Counted from the stretch's first letter, positions 8,574 through 16,982 are shown. The stretch is DNA of 34,652 bases from GCA-002715885 sp045561575 (GCA_045561575.1 JBJKXM010000058.1:1-34652), one strand, 5' to 3'. Program-made: numbers and translations. The notes: a model not told the origin generated them from the sequence alone.

Positions 8574-11168
8574 ATGAAATCTCATCAAATTAGACAAATG
8601 TTTTTAGAGTTTTTTCAGGATAATAATCACAAAATTCTAGATTCTGCACCAATTGTAATTAATAATGACCCAACATTAATGTTTACAAATGCAGGTATGA
8701 ATCAATTTAAGAATTTTTTTTTATCAATTGATACTCCTGAATTTTCCAAGGTTACAAATTCTCAAAAGTGCCTAAGAGTTTCAGGAAAGCATAATGATTT
8801 AGACGAAGTTGGACATGATACTTATCATCATACTATGTTTGAGATGTTGGGTAATTGGTCTTTTGGGGATTATTCAAAAGAAAAAGCAATTGATTTGGCA
8901 TGGGAATTTCTTATCAAAAAATGTAATATTGAAATTGATAGGATTTACGTTACTGTTTTTGAAGGTGATGAAAATGAAAGTCTTGTAAAAGATGTTGATT
9001 CTTATAATTTTTGGACAAAATATTTGCCCAAAGAAAAAATATTATTTGCAAATAAAAAGGATAACTTTTGGGAGATGGGAGAAATTGGTCCTTGTGGTCC
9101 TTGTTCTGAAATACATTATGATAATAGATCAAATGCTGAAATAGAAAGCGTAAAAGGAAAAGATTTGGTAAATAAAGATCATCCTGAAGTAATAGAGATC
9201 TGGAATCTTGTTTTTATGCAATACAATAGAAAAAAGGACGGTTCTTTAGAGAAGCTATCCAAAACCCAAGTAGATACTGGTATGGGTTTTGAGCGATTAT
9301 GCATGATTATGCAAAATGTTAAATCTAATTATGATACCGATTTATTTCAACCTTTAATTTCTGAAATCTCTAGCATTTCGAATATTAATTACGGTAATAA
9401 TGAAGAATCAGATATAGCAATGAGGGTTATTTCTGACCATATAAGAGCTGTAGCCTTTTCTATTGCTGATGGCCAGCTGCCATCTAATGTAAAAGCTGGA
9501 TATGTTATTAGACGAATTTTAAGAAGAGCAATTAGATATGCATATACTTTTTTAAACTTAAAAGATCCCTTTATACATAAGCTTGTAGATATTCTAAATG
9601 ATATTTTAGGCAATCACTATTCTGAGTTAAATGCTCAAAAAGCCTTAATTGTTGATGTAATTAAACAAGAAGAAATATCTTTTTTAAAAACTCTTGATTC
9701 AGGTCTCAAAAGACTTGATTCTGTGATTTCTGAAAATAAAATAGTTTCAGGAGCAGATGTTTTTGAATTATATGACACTTATGGTTTTCCAAAAGATCTT
9801 ACATCTCTTATTCTTCAAGAAAAGAAGATTAAATTTGATGAAGTCGGATTCATTCAAGAAATGGAAAAACAAAAAAATAGGTCAAAAAATTCCGCAAATG
9901 TTGAAACAGGAGAGTGGATAATTGTTATTGATGACGCCAATGAGGATTTTGTTGGATATGAAACATATCAAGTAAAAACAAGAATTTCAAGATACCGAAT
10001 TATAGAAAATAAGAATAAAATTAAATATCATATAGTGTTAGAAGAAACTCCATTCTATGCTGAAAGTGGAGGTCAGGTAGGCGATAATGGTACTTTGGAA
10101 TACAGTGGAAATAAGATAGAAATTATTGATGTCAAAAAAGAGAATAATTTAATATGTCATATTACTGAGAATTTACCTAAAGATCTGAAAGAGTTATGTG
10201 AGGCAAAAATAAATATTGATAGAAGACAATCTATTTCAAGAAACCACAGCGCTACACATTTATTACATTACCAACTTAGAAAAAATCTTGGAGATCATGT
10301 AATACAGAAAGGATCTCTTGTTAGTGATAATTATTTTAGATTTGATTTTTCACATCATAGTCCATTATCAAATGATATTCTTGATAAAATTGAAGTTGAT
10401 ATTGCTGAAATGATATTTCAAAATATTCCTCTTCAGGAAAAATTAAATGTTTCTATTAATGATGCTAAGAATATGGGAGCTCTCATGCTATTTGGAGAAA
10501 AGTATGGTGATAATGTAAGGGTAATAAAATTTGGAGATTCTTTAGAGTTATGCGGAGGTACACATGTTACTTCTACTAGTGAAATTGGTTTATTTAAAAT
10601 AATTTCCGAATCATCTGTTGCTTCAGGTATAAGAAGAATCGAAGTTAAAACAGGAGCATCAGCATTTGATTTATTAAATAATTCTTACAGTAGAATAAAA
10701 GAATTTGAATCTATATTAAAAACTAAAGACTTAAACCATGCGATTAATAAATTGTTAATAGAAAATAAGACTCTAGAAGATAAAAATAATAGATTAGAAA
10801 AAGAATTTCTTTCTAATCAGCTCAATGATTTGATTTCAAGCTCTGAAAAATATGGTAATATTTGTTTTATTTATGACAATTTAAATATTAATCCAAAAAA
10901 TTTAAAAGACATTTCATTTGTACTTAAGGGTAAAGAAAATATTGTTGCTTTTATAGGAGTTATTTCTGATGAAAAAATAAATGTTGGTTTATTTATTTCA
11001 GATAATCTTATATCGGAACATTTTAATGCTCAAAAGATAATCAAAATAATTTGCGATAAAATATCAGGCTCTGGTGGAGGACAACCACATTTTGCAGTTG
11101 CTGGTGGGAATAATACTGCAGGCTTTAATGCTGCGACTAATCAAATTAAAGAGCTCCTTCAAAAATAG
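8574..11168 (+). CDS. alaS: Alanyl-tRNA synthetase
   Basis: AlaRS (864 residues) charges tRNA-Ala and clears mis-charged Ser and Gly. The catalytic domain begins at the N-terminus (MKSHQIRQMFLEFF), with class II motifs in HDTYHHTMFEMLGNWSFGDY and GMGFERLCM. The editing domain shows H558-x3-H562 (NHSATHLLH) and C660-x3-H664 (CGGTH), the four zinc ligands. The C-terminal C-Ala domain ends with the Gly-rich SGSGGGQPHFAVAGG. Domain order and length are normal. It is a single gene, divergent from the M23 operon and closed by a strong hairpin terminator at 11171-11201. Confidence 0.98.
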   Translation: MKSHQIRQMFLEFFQDNNHKILDSAPIVINNDPTLMFTNAGMNQFKNFFLSIDTPEFSKVTNSQKCLRVSGKHNDLDEVGHDTYHHTMFEMLGNWSFGDYSKEKAIDLAWEFLIKKCNIEIDRIYVTVFEGDENESLVKDVDSYNFWTKYLPKEKILFANKKDNFWEMGEIGPCGPCSEIHYDNRSNAEIESVKGKDLVNKDHPEVIEIWNLVFMQYNRKKDGSLEKLSKTQVDTGMGFERLCMIMQNVKSNYDTDLFQPLISEISSISNINYGNNEESDIAMRVISDHIRAVAFSIADGQLPSNVKAGYVIRRILRRAIRYAYTFLNLKDPFIHKLVDILNDILGNHYSELNAQKALIVDVIKQEEISFLKTLDSGLKRLDSVISENKIVSGADVFELYDTYGFPKDLTSLILQEKKIKFDEVGFIQEMEKQKNRSKNSANVETGEWIIVIDDANEDFVGYETYQVKTRISRYRIIENKNKIKYHIVLEETPFYAESGGQVGDNGTLEYSGNKIEIIDVKKENNLICHITENLPKDLKELCEAKINIDRRQSISRNHSATHLLHYQLRKNLGDHVIQKGSLVSDNYFRFDFSHHSPLSNDILDKIEVDIAEMIFQNIPLQEKLNVSINDAKNMGALMLFGEKYGDNVRVIKFGDSLELCGGTHVTSTSEIGLFKIISESSVASGIRRIEVKTGASAFDLLNNSYSRIKEFESILKTKDLNHAINKLLIENKTLEDKNNRLEKEFLSNQLNDLISSSEKYGNICFIYDNLNINPKNLKDISFVLKGKENIVAFIGVISDEKINVGLFISDNLISEHFNAQKIIKIICDKISGSGGGQPHFAVAGGNNTAGFNAATNQIKELLQK

Positions 11169-11170
11169 AT

Positions 11171-11201
11171 AAAAAAAAACCACCTGAAAGGTGGTTTTTT
11201 T
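11171..11201. terminator. Bidirectional rho-independent terminator after alaS
   Basis: ACCACCT / AGGTGGT form a 7-base-pair stem (11179-11185 with 11189-11195) around a GAA loop. It is flanked by an A-run on the left and a T-run on the right, so it can work on both strands. It lies between the converging ends of alaS and the small outer-membrane gene. Confidence 0.88.
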
Positions 11202-11216
11202 ATTACAATTAATTTC

Positions 11217-11657
11217 TTAGAATCTCCAAGCTAATCCTAGATTAAGAGTTCCTTCGTCATCGTTGTCATCAGCCATTGACATTGTAAAGCTAGGTTCTAC
11301 ATAAACTGCATTCCAAATGTTTAATGAGTAACCTATGCCAACATTAAGGTTATCGCTAGCTTCTTCAGATGGAGCTGAAACAACTGCCCAAATTCCATCC
11401 ATATCACCACCAAAGTTGTATCTAGCCCACATATCATATGTAGTGTCACCATTTTCATCTTCACCAGTTCTCTGAACACCAATAGTAAAATTGTCATTAA
11501 GCATGTATCCTAATCCAATTTTATCTGTTAGTTGTTCCATTTCAAAGCCATTTTCAGCTTCATCTGATGCTTCAGAAACAGTTGTAACAACCATGAATTG
11601 AGCAGAAGCAAATAATGTAGTCATTGCTAGTGCTGCTGTAAAAAATACTTTTTTCAT
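11217..11657 (-). CDS. Small acidic outer-membrane beta-barrel protein, function unknown
   Basis: A 146-residue protein with a clear Sec signal peptide (MKKVFFTAALAMTTLFASAQ, cleavage near residue 20). The mature part is Asp/Glu-rich with alternating hydrophobic strands (IGLGYMLNDNFTIGVQ, YDMWARYNFGG, LNVGIGYSLNIWNAVYVEP, LNLGLAWRF) and ends in Phe, the usual outer-membrane barrel signature. I do not recognise a named family. By size it would be a barrel of about 8 strands. It is followed on the chromosome by the alaS terminator and preceded by the larger porin-like gene, also on the minus strand, but a terminator at 11771-11800 separates the two transcripts. Confidence 0.8.
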   Translation of the reverse strand: MKKVFFTAALAMTTLFASAQFMVVTTVSEASDEAENGFEMEQLTDKIGLGYMLNDNFTIGVQRTGEDENGDTTYDMWARYNFGGDMDGIWAVVSAPSEEASDNLNVGIGYSLNIWNAVYVEPSFTMSMADDNDDEGTLNLGLAWRF

Positions 11658-11694
11658 TTTAAAAAATTTAATATTAATATTGGCCGCAAGATAA

Positions 11695-11702
11695 TAAAGG
11701 TA
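11695..11702 (-). promoter_or_regulatory. Possible -7 element (TACCTTTA) of the small barrel gene
   Basis: The minus strand reads TACCTTTA, one mismatch from TAnnTTTG, 37 bases before the start codon at 11657. No convincing -33 TTG is present. A separate promoter is expected here because a terminator lies just upstream. Confidence 0.3.
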
Positions 11703-11770
11703 TTTCTATTGAACTATTAAAATAGTAACTTTTCTTAACACCTTATTGTTAATTGCTAGAGTAGATATAA

Positions 11771-11800
11771 AAAAAAGAGCTGCAAAAAGCAGCTCTTTTT
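11771..11800 (-). terminator. Rho-independent terminator of the porin-like gene
   Basis: GAGCTGC (11777-11783) pairs with GCAGCTC (11789-11795) around an AAAAA loop, with an A6 run on one side and T5 on the other. It lies 21 bases past the stop of the porin-like gene on the minus strand and is nearly symmetric, so it may also act on the plus strand. Confidence 0.88.
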
Positions 11801-11821
11801 CTAAGTTATATTTTTAACTAA

Positions 11822-12928
11822 TTACGGAGTAACAGTTAAAGTTAACCAGTTGTAGTTGTCATCTGCACCAGTTCCCATATCATCAGAAACCATTTTGTAT
11901 GATAATGAAGCATTATCACTTAATGTGTATCCAACAGAAACTTCAGTAGCAGCTCTTTCATATGAGTCATCCTCAGTGTTTGTTACGTTGTGAACAGCAG
12001 CAGAAAGAGTAAAGTCACCCATGCTGTAAGAACCTCCTACATACATGTTTTCTTCATTAGCACCTAAGTGACCAATGTTACCATGAGATAACCATGAGTT
12101 ACCAGCACCATAATTTCCTCTGTTACCTAAACCAAGTAGGTCACCGAATCCATTTTCACCGTAAGATGCTCTACCTGCCATAATTGACATGTCATCATTT
12201 ACGCTGTAAGTACCAGAAATATCCATCATGTCCATTTCCATGTCACCCATTGTTAAAGTGTTGTAGCTTACGTTAAGATCTAAAGAACCTCCCATTGCAC
12301 TGTATGCAAAGTCAAGTCCCATAGCTTGTGCGTCTACACCTTCAGCACCATAAAGTAAAGTAACAGGCTCATTAGCTTCTCCTACTTGCATGAAATCAGC
12401 ATATAGTAAGTTAACACTCCAGTCTCCAGAAGACTTAGAAGCATTTAACCACATTGCGTCTAACATTGAAGATCCATCACCATTGTCTCTTTGAGCTATA
12501 CCTAAGTCTAGTCCAACAAAGTCATTGTTGATGTCAAATGTCATACCATCTACAGTATTTCTGTTAGCGTTCCAGTCATTTTTAGCGATCCATGTTCCAG
12601 ATCCATACTCTAATGCCTGACGTCCAGCAGTCATACTAGCAAAACCGAATAGGTTTGTAGAAGCATAAGCTTCGTAAACAGCAATAACAGGTTGAGCTGC
12701 AGGATCCACGTCAGATACAGTATAGTTAACGTCTGTACTTAAATGAACACCCCAGTCAGAACCACCCCAGTTAGCACTTAAAGTTGCTCTTTGGGCAGTA
12801 GACATTTCATCTCCATTTCCACTCATATCTATTCTCGTTCTAGAGTCGATACCCCAGTCTTGAGCATAAGATACAGTAGTTAGAAGACCTAATGCAACTA
12901 CTAATATTGTTTGTAAATTTTTTTTCAT
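11822..12928 (-). CDS. Porin-like outer-membrane beta-barrel protein
   Basis: A 368-residue protein with a signal peptide (MKKNLQTILVVALGLLTTVSYAQ, cleavage after about residue 23), then repeated amphipathic strands with short turns, for example WGVHLSTDVNYTVSD, GGSLDLNVSYNTLTMG and FTLSAAVHNVTNT. The mature part is acidic and almost free of Lys and Cys, and the layout resembles a 16- to 18-strand general porin. An in-frame start at 13012 would add 28 residues before this signal peptide; it is rejected because the promoter TTG...TATCTTTG at 12957-12983 lies inside that extension. The bases are richer in G and C than the neighbouring genes, consistent with codon selection in an abundant protein. 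The substrate is unknown. Confidence 0.85.
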   Translation of the reverse strand: MKKNLQTILVVALGLLTTVSYAQDWGIDSRTRIDMSGNGDEMSTAQRATLSANWGGSDWGVHLSTDVNYTVSDVDPAAQPVIAVYEAYASTNLFGFASMTAGRQALEYGSGTWIAKNDWNANRNTVDGMTFDINNDFVGLDLGIAQRDNGDGSSMLDAMWLNASKSSGDWSVNLLYADFMQVGEANEPVTLLYGAEGVDAQAMGLDFAYSAMGGSLDLNVSYNTLTMGDMEMDMMDISGTYSVNDDMSIMAGRASYGENGFGDLLGLGNRGNYGAGNSWLSHGNIGHLGANEENMYVGGSYSMGDFTLSAAVHNVTNTEDDSYERAATEVSVGYTLSDNASLSYKMVSDDMGTGADDNYNWLTLTVTP

Positions 12929-12956
12929 TATAATAAATTTATTAGTTAATACTCGG

Positions 12957-12983
12957 CAAAGATAAAATACTCTATTTAAACAA
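12957..12983 (-). promoter_or_regulatory. Promoter of the porin-like gene
   Basis: On the minus strand TTG (12981-12983) is followed after 16 bases by an exact TATCTTTG (12957-12964), 28 bases before the start at 12928. The spacer is one base shorter than the usual 17-23. This site decides the start codon of the gene. Confidence 0.65.
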
Positions 12984-13108
12984 GCCTTATAGAATGCCCA
13001 CTTTTTTAACATTAAATTGTGTGTATCGCGTTTAAAATACTGAAAATCAAATATTTATAACTTTAAAAAAGTGGTTGAAAAAAGCTAAAATTTGATGTAA
13101 AATGAGTG

Positions 13109-13143
13109 AAAAAAGCGTGATTTTCAAGTAATTTATGCTTTTT
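13109..13143 (-). terminator. Possible weak terminator after the ABC permease remnant
   Basis: On the minus strand AAAAAGC pairs with GCTTTTT across a loop of about 20 bases and the second arm runs into T6. It overlaps the stop codon at 13142. The long loop makes this a weak call. The rest of 13013-13108 holds nothing I can name. Confidence 0.3.
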
Positions 13144-13330
13144 ACCCTTTATAGGTGAGCCACTTCCACAGTTCCTTATATGAAATTTTCTTGCCATACA
13201 TGAGTATTCCTGTCCTATAAATCTTTCCTGCAATGAATGTTGTGAAAATGAAACCAAGTATTAATAATATCATAGATAAAAGTAATTGCCAACTCTCAAC
13301 TCCAAAAGGAAGTCTTGCCATCATTAATAA
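13142..13330 (-). pseudogene. Detached C-terminal end of the ABC-2 permease
   Basis: Directly after the TAA at 13331-13333, and in the same frame, the sequence continues LLMMARLPFGVESWQLLLSM, then a membrane helix (ILLILGFIFTTFIAGKIY) and the tail GILMYGKKISYKELWKWLTY. This is the expected C-terminus of the NatB-like permeases of Bacteroidota. It therefore belongs to the upstream gene, cut off by an in-frame stop. If translated separately it could start at the ATG at 13324 as a 60-residue one-helix protein, but no separate role is likely. Confidence 0.75.
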
Positions 13331-14410
13331 TTAGGTGAGGGTCAAAGGAATTATTGACAACCAAAAAGCAAGAATACCATCAGGATTATCCATTACCGGT
13401 TGAATTAGTATAAATGAAAAAATTAATGGAATAGTTATTGGTAACATGAATTGCTGAGTGTCTGCTTCAGCATCTACAGCAGATCCAACGGCAGCAAAAA
13501 GAGCACTATACATAAGATATCCAAATAGGAAATAAAATAAAAATGAAACAAATATTAACATCAAATTTATTCCTCCCGTAAGTCGAGTAAATTCATTTAA
13601 TATAACAGATTGATCTACGGAGTCTAAATTATTAGTTATTTCAGTAGTGTTAAAAAATATAATTTCAGCAATTGATGAAATAATAATTGTTAATACTATC
13701 CACAAAATAAATTGAGTTAAACCAACAAGAGCTACACCTAAAATTTTTCCTATCATTAATTGAAATGGCTTCACAGAAGAAATAATTATTTCAACAATTC
13801 TATTTGTTTTTTCTTCGATTACCCCTCTCATCACCATGGTTCCATACATGAAAATGAACATGTATATTAGTATTCCTGTTATAAAACCAATACCAATACT
13901 TGCTTCAGTGCTTGATGATGTTGTGTTTCCTTCGCTAGTTATTATTTTAGTTTCAATATTAATATTTGTTTTAGCCTGTTCAATAATTTCTAAATTAATA
14001 CCTGCTTGTTTTAGTTTATTTCTTTCAGATATTTGTTCTAATTGCTTTTCAATAGATTTTCTTAGATTTAAAGCTACTTGCTGGTTAGAATAAATGGAAT
14101 AGGAATCATTCTCAATTTTAAGTAGTGCATAGTAGTTTGAGCCTTCAGGATCCTTTATAAACTCATCCATTTGCATATTATCAAAAACCGTAAAATGAAT
14201 ATTTTCAGAATCTTCTATTTCTTTTGCAAAGCTTGTTGTGTTTTCATAAATTCCAATTAATCTTTTTTGCTGTCCAGAGTCTGTAACTAGCACAGGAACG
14301 ATAATTAAACTTGCCATTAATATTGGAGCAAGCAATGTCATGATAATGAATGATTTTTTCTTGACTCTTACTAGAAATTCTCGCTTTATTATTAAAAATG
14401 TCTTATTCAT
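13331..14410 (-). CDS. ABC-2 type (NatB-like) permease, ended early by an in-frame stop
   Basis: A 359-residue membrane subunit of an ABC exporter. It begins MNKTFLIIKREFLVRVKKKSF with a first membrane helix (about 22-44), then a large extracytoplasmic domain (about 45-165) and several helices, including IGIGFITGILIYMFIFMYGTMVM and the EEKTNRIVEIIISSVKPFQLMIGKI region typical of NatB/ABC-2 permeases. It overlaps the ATPase gene by 4 bases (ATGA). It ends ...WLSIIPLTLT followed by TAA, where homologues as I recall them read PLT, about four residues, then a Met-rich MMARxPFG block. That block exists in frame just past the stop (13142-13330), so the gene is either a recent pseudogene or contains base-calling errors. 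Confidence 0.85.
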   Translation of the reverse strand: MNKTFLIIKREFLVRVKKKSFIIMTLLAPILMASLIIVPVLVTDSGQQKRLIGIYENTTSFAKEIEDSENIHFTVFDNMQMDEFIKDPEGSNYYALLKIENDSYSIYSNQQVALNLRKSIEKQLEQISERNKLKQAGINLEIIEQAKTNINIETKIITSEGNTTSSSTEASIGIGFITGILIYMFIFMYGTMVMRGVIEEKTNRIVEIIISSVKPFQLMIGKILGVALVGLTQFILWIVLTIIISSIAEIIFFNTTEITNNLDSVDQSVILNEFTRLTGGINLMLIFVSFLFYFLFGYLMYSALFAAVGSAVDAEADTQQFMLPITIPLIFSFILIQPVMDNPDGILAFWLSIIPLTLT

Positions 14411-15300
14411 TTCCCAACAGATTTTATAAAAATATCCTCTATAGTAGCTAAATTCTTTTTAAAAGATATGATGTTATGATTTTTGTTGATAAAGTTTAGT
14501 ATGTTTCGAATTTCAGAACTGTCGTTGATTTTGATATTAAATTTATTCTCAAGATTAGATACAATATTGAAACTTTCTGATGTTGTTAGATGATTTGTAT
14601 CCAGAATTATTTCATAGCTATCATCTTTAAAATCATTTTTAATTTTTTCGATTGGCCCTTCCAGTATTGTTTTGGAATTATTTATTAGGGCTATATGATC
14701 ACAAATTTCTTCTACAGATTCCATTCTATGAGTAGAAAAAATAATAGTAGTTCCATTATTTCTTAAATTAATAATTTCATCTCTAATTATAGAAGCATTA
14801 ATTGGATCAAATCCACTAAATGGTTCATCAAATATTAAAAGTTTAGGTTGATGAATTACAGTCACAACAAACTGTATTTTTTGCGCCATTCCTTTTGATA
14901 ATTCTTCTACTTTCTTATTCCACCAACTGGAGATTTCTAATCTTTCAAACCAGATTCTAAGTTTTTGAATAGCTTCATTATATGACATCCCTTTAAGTTG
15001 AGCTAAATAAAGAGCTTGTTCTCCAACTTTCATTTTTTTATATAAACCTCTTTCTTCTGGAAGATAGCCTATTTCTTTAATATGCTTTTTATTTAAGGTT
15101 TCCCCTTCAAATGTAACCATACCACTATCAGGAGCAGTAATTTGATTGATAATTCGCATAAGTGTAGTCTTACCTGCTCCGTTAGGACCTAGTAAGCCAT
15201 AAATACTTGATTTTGGAACTGAAATATTTGCGTTATCTAATGCAGTGTAATCACCGTACTTTTTAATAACATTTTCAGCAGAAAGTAAAATGTCTTTCAT
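14407..15300 (-). CDS. ABC transporter ATP-binding protein (NatA-like)
   Basis: A 297-residue ATPase subunit with Walker A G38-PNGAGK-T45, the signature LSKGMAQK at about 134, Walker B KLLIFDEPFSGFDP and the H-loop STHRME. The C-terminal extension of about 80 residues is common in NatA-type exporters. It pairs with the permease that starts inside its stop codon. The start codon abuts the dnaJ stop with no gap, so grpE, dnaJ and both ABC genes probably share a transcript. The transported substrate is not predictable; sodium export is known for Bacillus NatAB but should not be assumed here. Confidence 0.94.
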   Translation of the reverse strand: MKDILLSAENVIKKYGDYTALDNANISVPKSSIYGLLGPNGAGKTTLMRIINQITAPDSGMVTFEGETLNKKHIKEIGYLPEERGLYKKMKVGEQALYLAQLKGMSYNEAIQKLRIWFERLEISSWWNKKVEELSKGMAQKIQFVVTVIHQPKLLIFDEPFSGFDPINASIIRDEIINLRNNGTTIIFSTHRMESVEEICDHIALINNSKTILEGPIEKIKNDFKDDSYEIILDTNHLTTSESFNIVSNLENKFNIKINDSSEIRNILNFINKNHNIISFKKNLATIEDIFIKSVGK

Positions 15301-16398
15301 TTAGCTAAACATTTCTTTAACTCTGTCAAAGAATGATTTATCACTTTTTGATGGTTGTGGTTGAAAGTTTTTAGATTTTTGAGCTTTTTCAAAAAACTTC
15401 TTTTCATCTGAACTTATATTTTGAGGTGTCCAAAGATTTATATGAACTAGTAAATCTCCTGTTCCGTAACTATTAACTGATGGTAGTCCTTGAGATTTTA
15501 ATCTTAAAATTTTCCCACTTTGAATACCTTTTTCAATTTTAATTTTAACTTTTCCATTTACAGTAGGAATTTGACTAGTAGTTCCTAGAGCAGCATCAGC
15601 AAAACTTATGTAGTGATCATAATGTAAATTTTTACCATCTCTTATCAAAGACTCATGTTCCTCAACCGAAATTAAAACAAGGAGATCTCCATTAATCCCT
15701 TCAAAAGGGGCTGCATTTCCTTTACCACTAACTTTAAGCTGCATATCATCTTCAACACCAGGTGGGATAGTTATTTTGACAGTTTCTTGTTCTTTAACCA
15801 TTCCGTTTGAATCACTACCACTTGGCCTGTCTTTAATTGATTTTCCAGCACCATTACAAACACCACATGTTGTAGATGTTTGCATTTGCCCTAAAATTGT
15901 GTTACTTACTCTAGTTACTTGACCTTGACCATTGCAAGTTCTGCATGTGTCATATGTAACACCCTTTGCTTGTACTAATCTGTTAACTTTGATTTTTTTA
16001 TCTACACCTTCTAAAATTTCTTTAAGTGTTAACGAAAGTCTTATTCTGAGATTAGTTCCTTTAACAACTCTTCTTCCTCCACCAAATCCACCAAATCCAC
16101 CACCAAAGATATCACCAAACTGGCTAAAAATATCTTCCATATTCATTCCACCGCCAAATCCTCCAGCACTTCCTTTCATTCCAGCATGACCAAACTGATC
16201 ATATCTCTGTCTTTTTTCGTTGTTGCTTAAAACTTCATAAGCTTCAGCCGCCTCTTTGAATTTTTCTTCAGCCTCTTTATTTCCTGGATTTTTATCAGGA
16301 TGAAATTTAATTGCTATTTTTCGATAAGCTTTTTTAATTTCTTTGTTGTCAGCACTTTTACTAACCCCTAATACATCATAATAGTCTCTCTTAGCCAT
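15301..16398 (-). CDS. dnaJ: Chaperone DnaJ (Hsp40)
   Basis: DnaJ delivers unfolded clients to DnaK and stimulates its ATPase. The J-domain covers residues 1-70 with H33-P-D35. A Gly/Phe-rich linker follows (about 75-110), then the zinc domain and the C-terminal substrate domains. The zinc region holds only two CxxCxGxG repeats (C152-x2-C155 and C178-x2-C181) where E. coli DnaJ has four, so one zinc site instead of two; I recall the reduced form from other Bacteroidota. Length 365. The gene is 7 bases downstream of grpE and abuts the ABC ATPase gene. Confidence 0.97.
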   Translation of the reverse strand: MAKRDYYDVLGVSKSADNKEIKKAYRKIAIKFHPDKNPGNKEAEEKFKEAAEAYEVLSNNEKRQRYDQFGHAGMKGSAGGFGGGMNMEDIFSQFGDIFGGGFGGFGGGRRVVKGTNLRIRLSLTLKEILEGVDKKIKVNRLVQAKGVTYDTCRTCNGQGQVTRVSNTILGQMQTSTTCGVCNGAGKSIKDRPSGSDSNGMVKEQETVKITIPPGVEDDMQLKVSGKGNAAPFEGINGDLLVLISVEEHESLIRDGKNLHYDHYISFADAALGTTSQIPTVNGKVKIKIEKGIQSGKILRLKSQGLPSVNSYGTGDLLVHINLWTPQNISSDEKKFFEKAQKSKNFQPQPSKSDKSFFDRVKEMFS

Positions 16399-16405
16399 AA
16401 TTAAA

Positions 16406-16906
16406 TTAGTTTGCGACTACAACTTTTGAATATCTAATAACTTTATTTGAAAGTAAATAGCCTTTTTCTATAACGTCAACAATTTTACCTTTTTCTTTTT
16501 TATTTTTAGTAGGAATATTAGTAATTGCTTCATGAAAATCAGTGTCTAATTCCTTGCCAATTGGATTGTCCATTTCTTTTAATCCTTTCTTTTCTAATTC
16601 TGATTTTAATTGATTGTAGATTAAAAGTATTCCATCCCCCTCCTTTGGTGGATTCGCCTTAAAAGCTCTCTCAAAATTATCAAGTATTGGCAGTAATGAA
16701 GTCATAATGTCCTGACTTGCTGTACCAAAGAGTTCTATTCTTTCTTTAGCAGTTCTTTTTCTAAAGTTATCAAACTCAGCAAATAATCTTAAGTTTTTAT
16801 CCTTTTCTATAGATAATTGTTCCTTTAAACTAATTGCTTTTTCCTCATTTTTAGAGGATTCATTTTTTTTCTGCTTTCCTTTTACTGATTTCTTTTTGGC
16901 AGTCAT
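16406..16906 (-). CDS. grpE: Nucleotide exchange factor GrpE
   Basis: GrpE (166 residues) releases ADP from DnaK. A Lys/Glu-rich disordered N-terminus (about 1-25) leads into a long helix with the conserved FAEFDNFRKRTAKERIELF, then LLPILDNFERAF, and a C-terminal beta-wing domain ending GYLLSNKVIRYSKVVVAN. Length and order fit the family. It is the first gene of the grpE-dnaJ-ABC run. The 76 bases upstream show no TAnnTTTG element, so the promoter is unknown; no heat-shock inverted repeat was seen either. Confidence 0.97.
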   Translation of the reverse strand: MTAKKKSVKGKQKKNESSKNEEKAISLKEQLSIEKDKNLRLFAEFDNFRKRTAKERIELFGTASQDIMTSLLPILDNFERAFKANPPKEGDGILLIYNQLKSELEKKGLKEMDNPIGKELDTDFHEAITNIPTKNKKEKGKIVDVIEKGYLLSNKVIRYSKVVVAN

Positions 16907-16982
16907 AAATTTCTTTGTTTTATTCTAACAACTTTCTATTGCAATAAGTTTGCCATTCTTATTAAAGAAGACAAATTGACAG

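Noticed and set aside
12929..13012. Longer N-terminus for the porin-like protein starting at 13012.
   Set aside because: It would bury the signal peptide and contains the gene's own promoter.
13013..13108. Short repeated TGAAAAAAGC motif in the gap between the porin-like gene and the ABC permease remnant.
   Set aside because: Only two imperfect copies in A-rich DNA; not distinguishable from chance.
16925..16982. Open minus-strand frame after the TlpA-like gene that reads CQFVFFNKNGKLIAIESC before a stop, possibly a lost C-terminus of that gene.
   Set aside because: TlpA-like proteins normally end where this one does, the segment has no start codon, and 18 open codons are expected by chance in AT-rich DNA.
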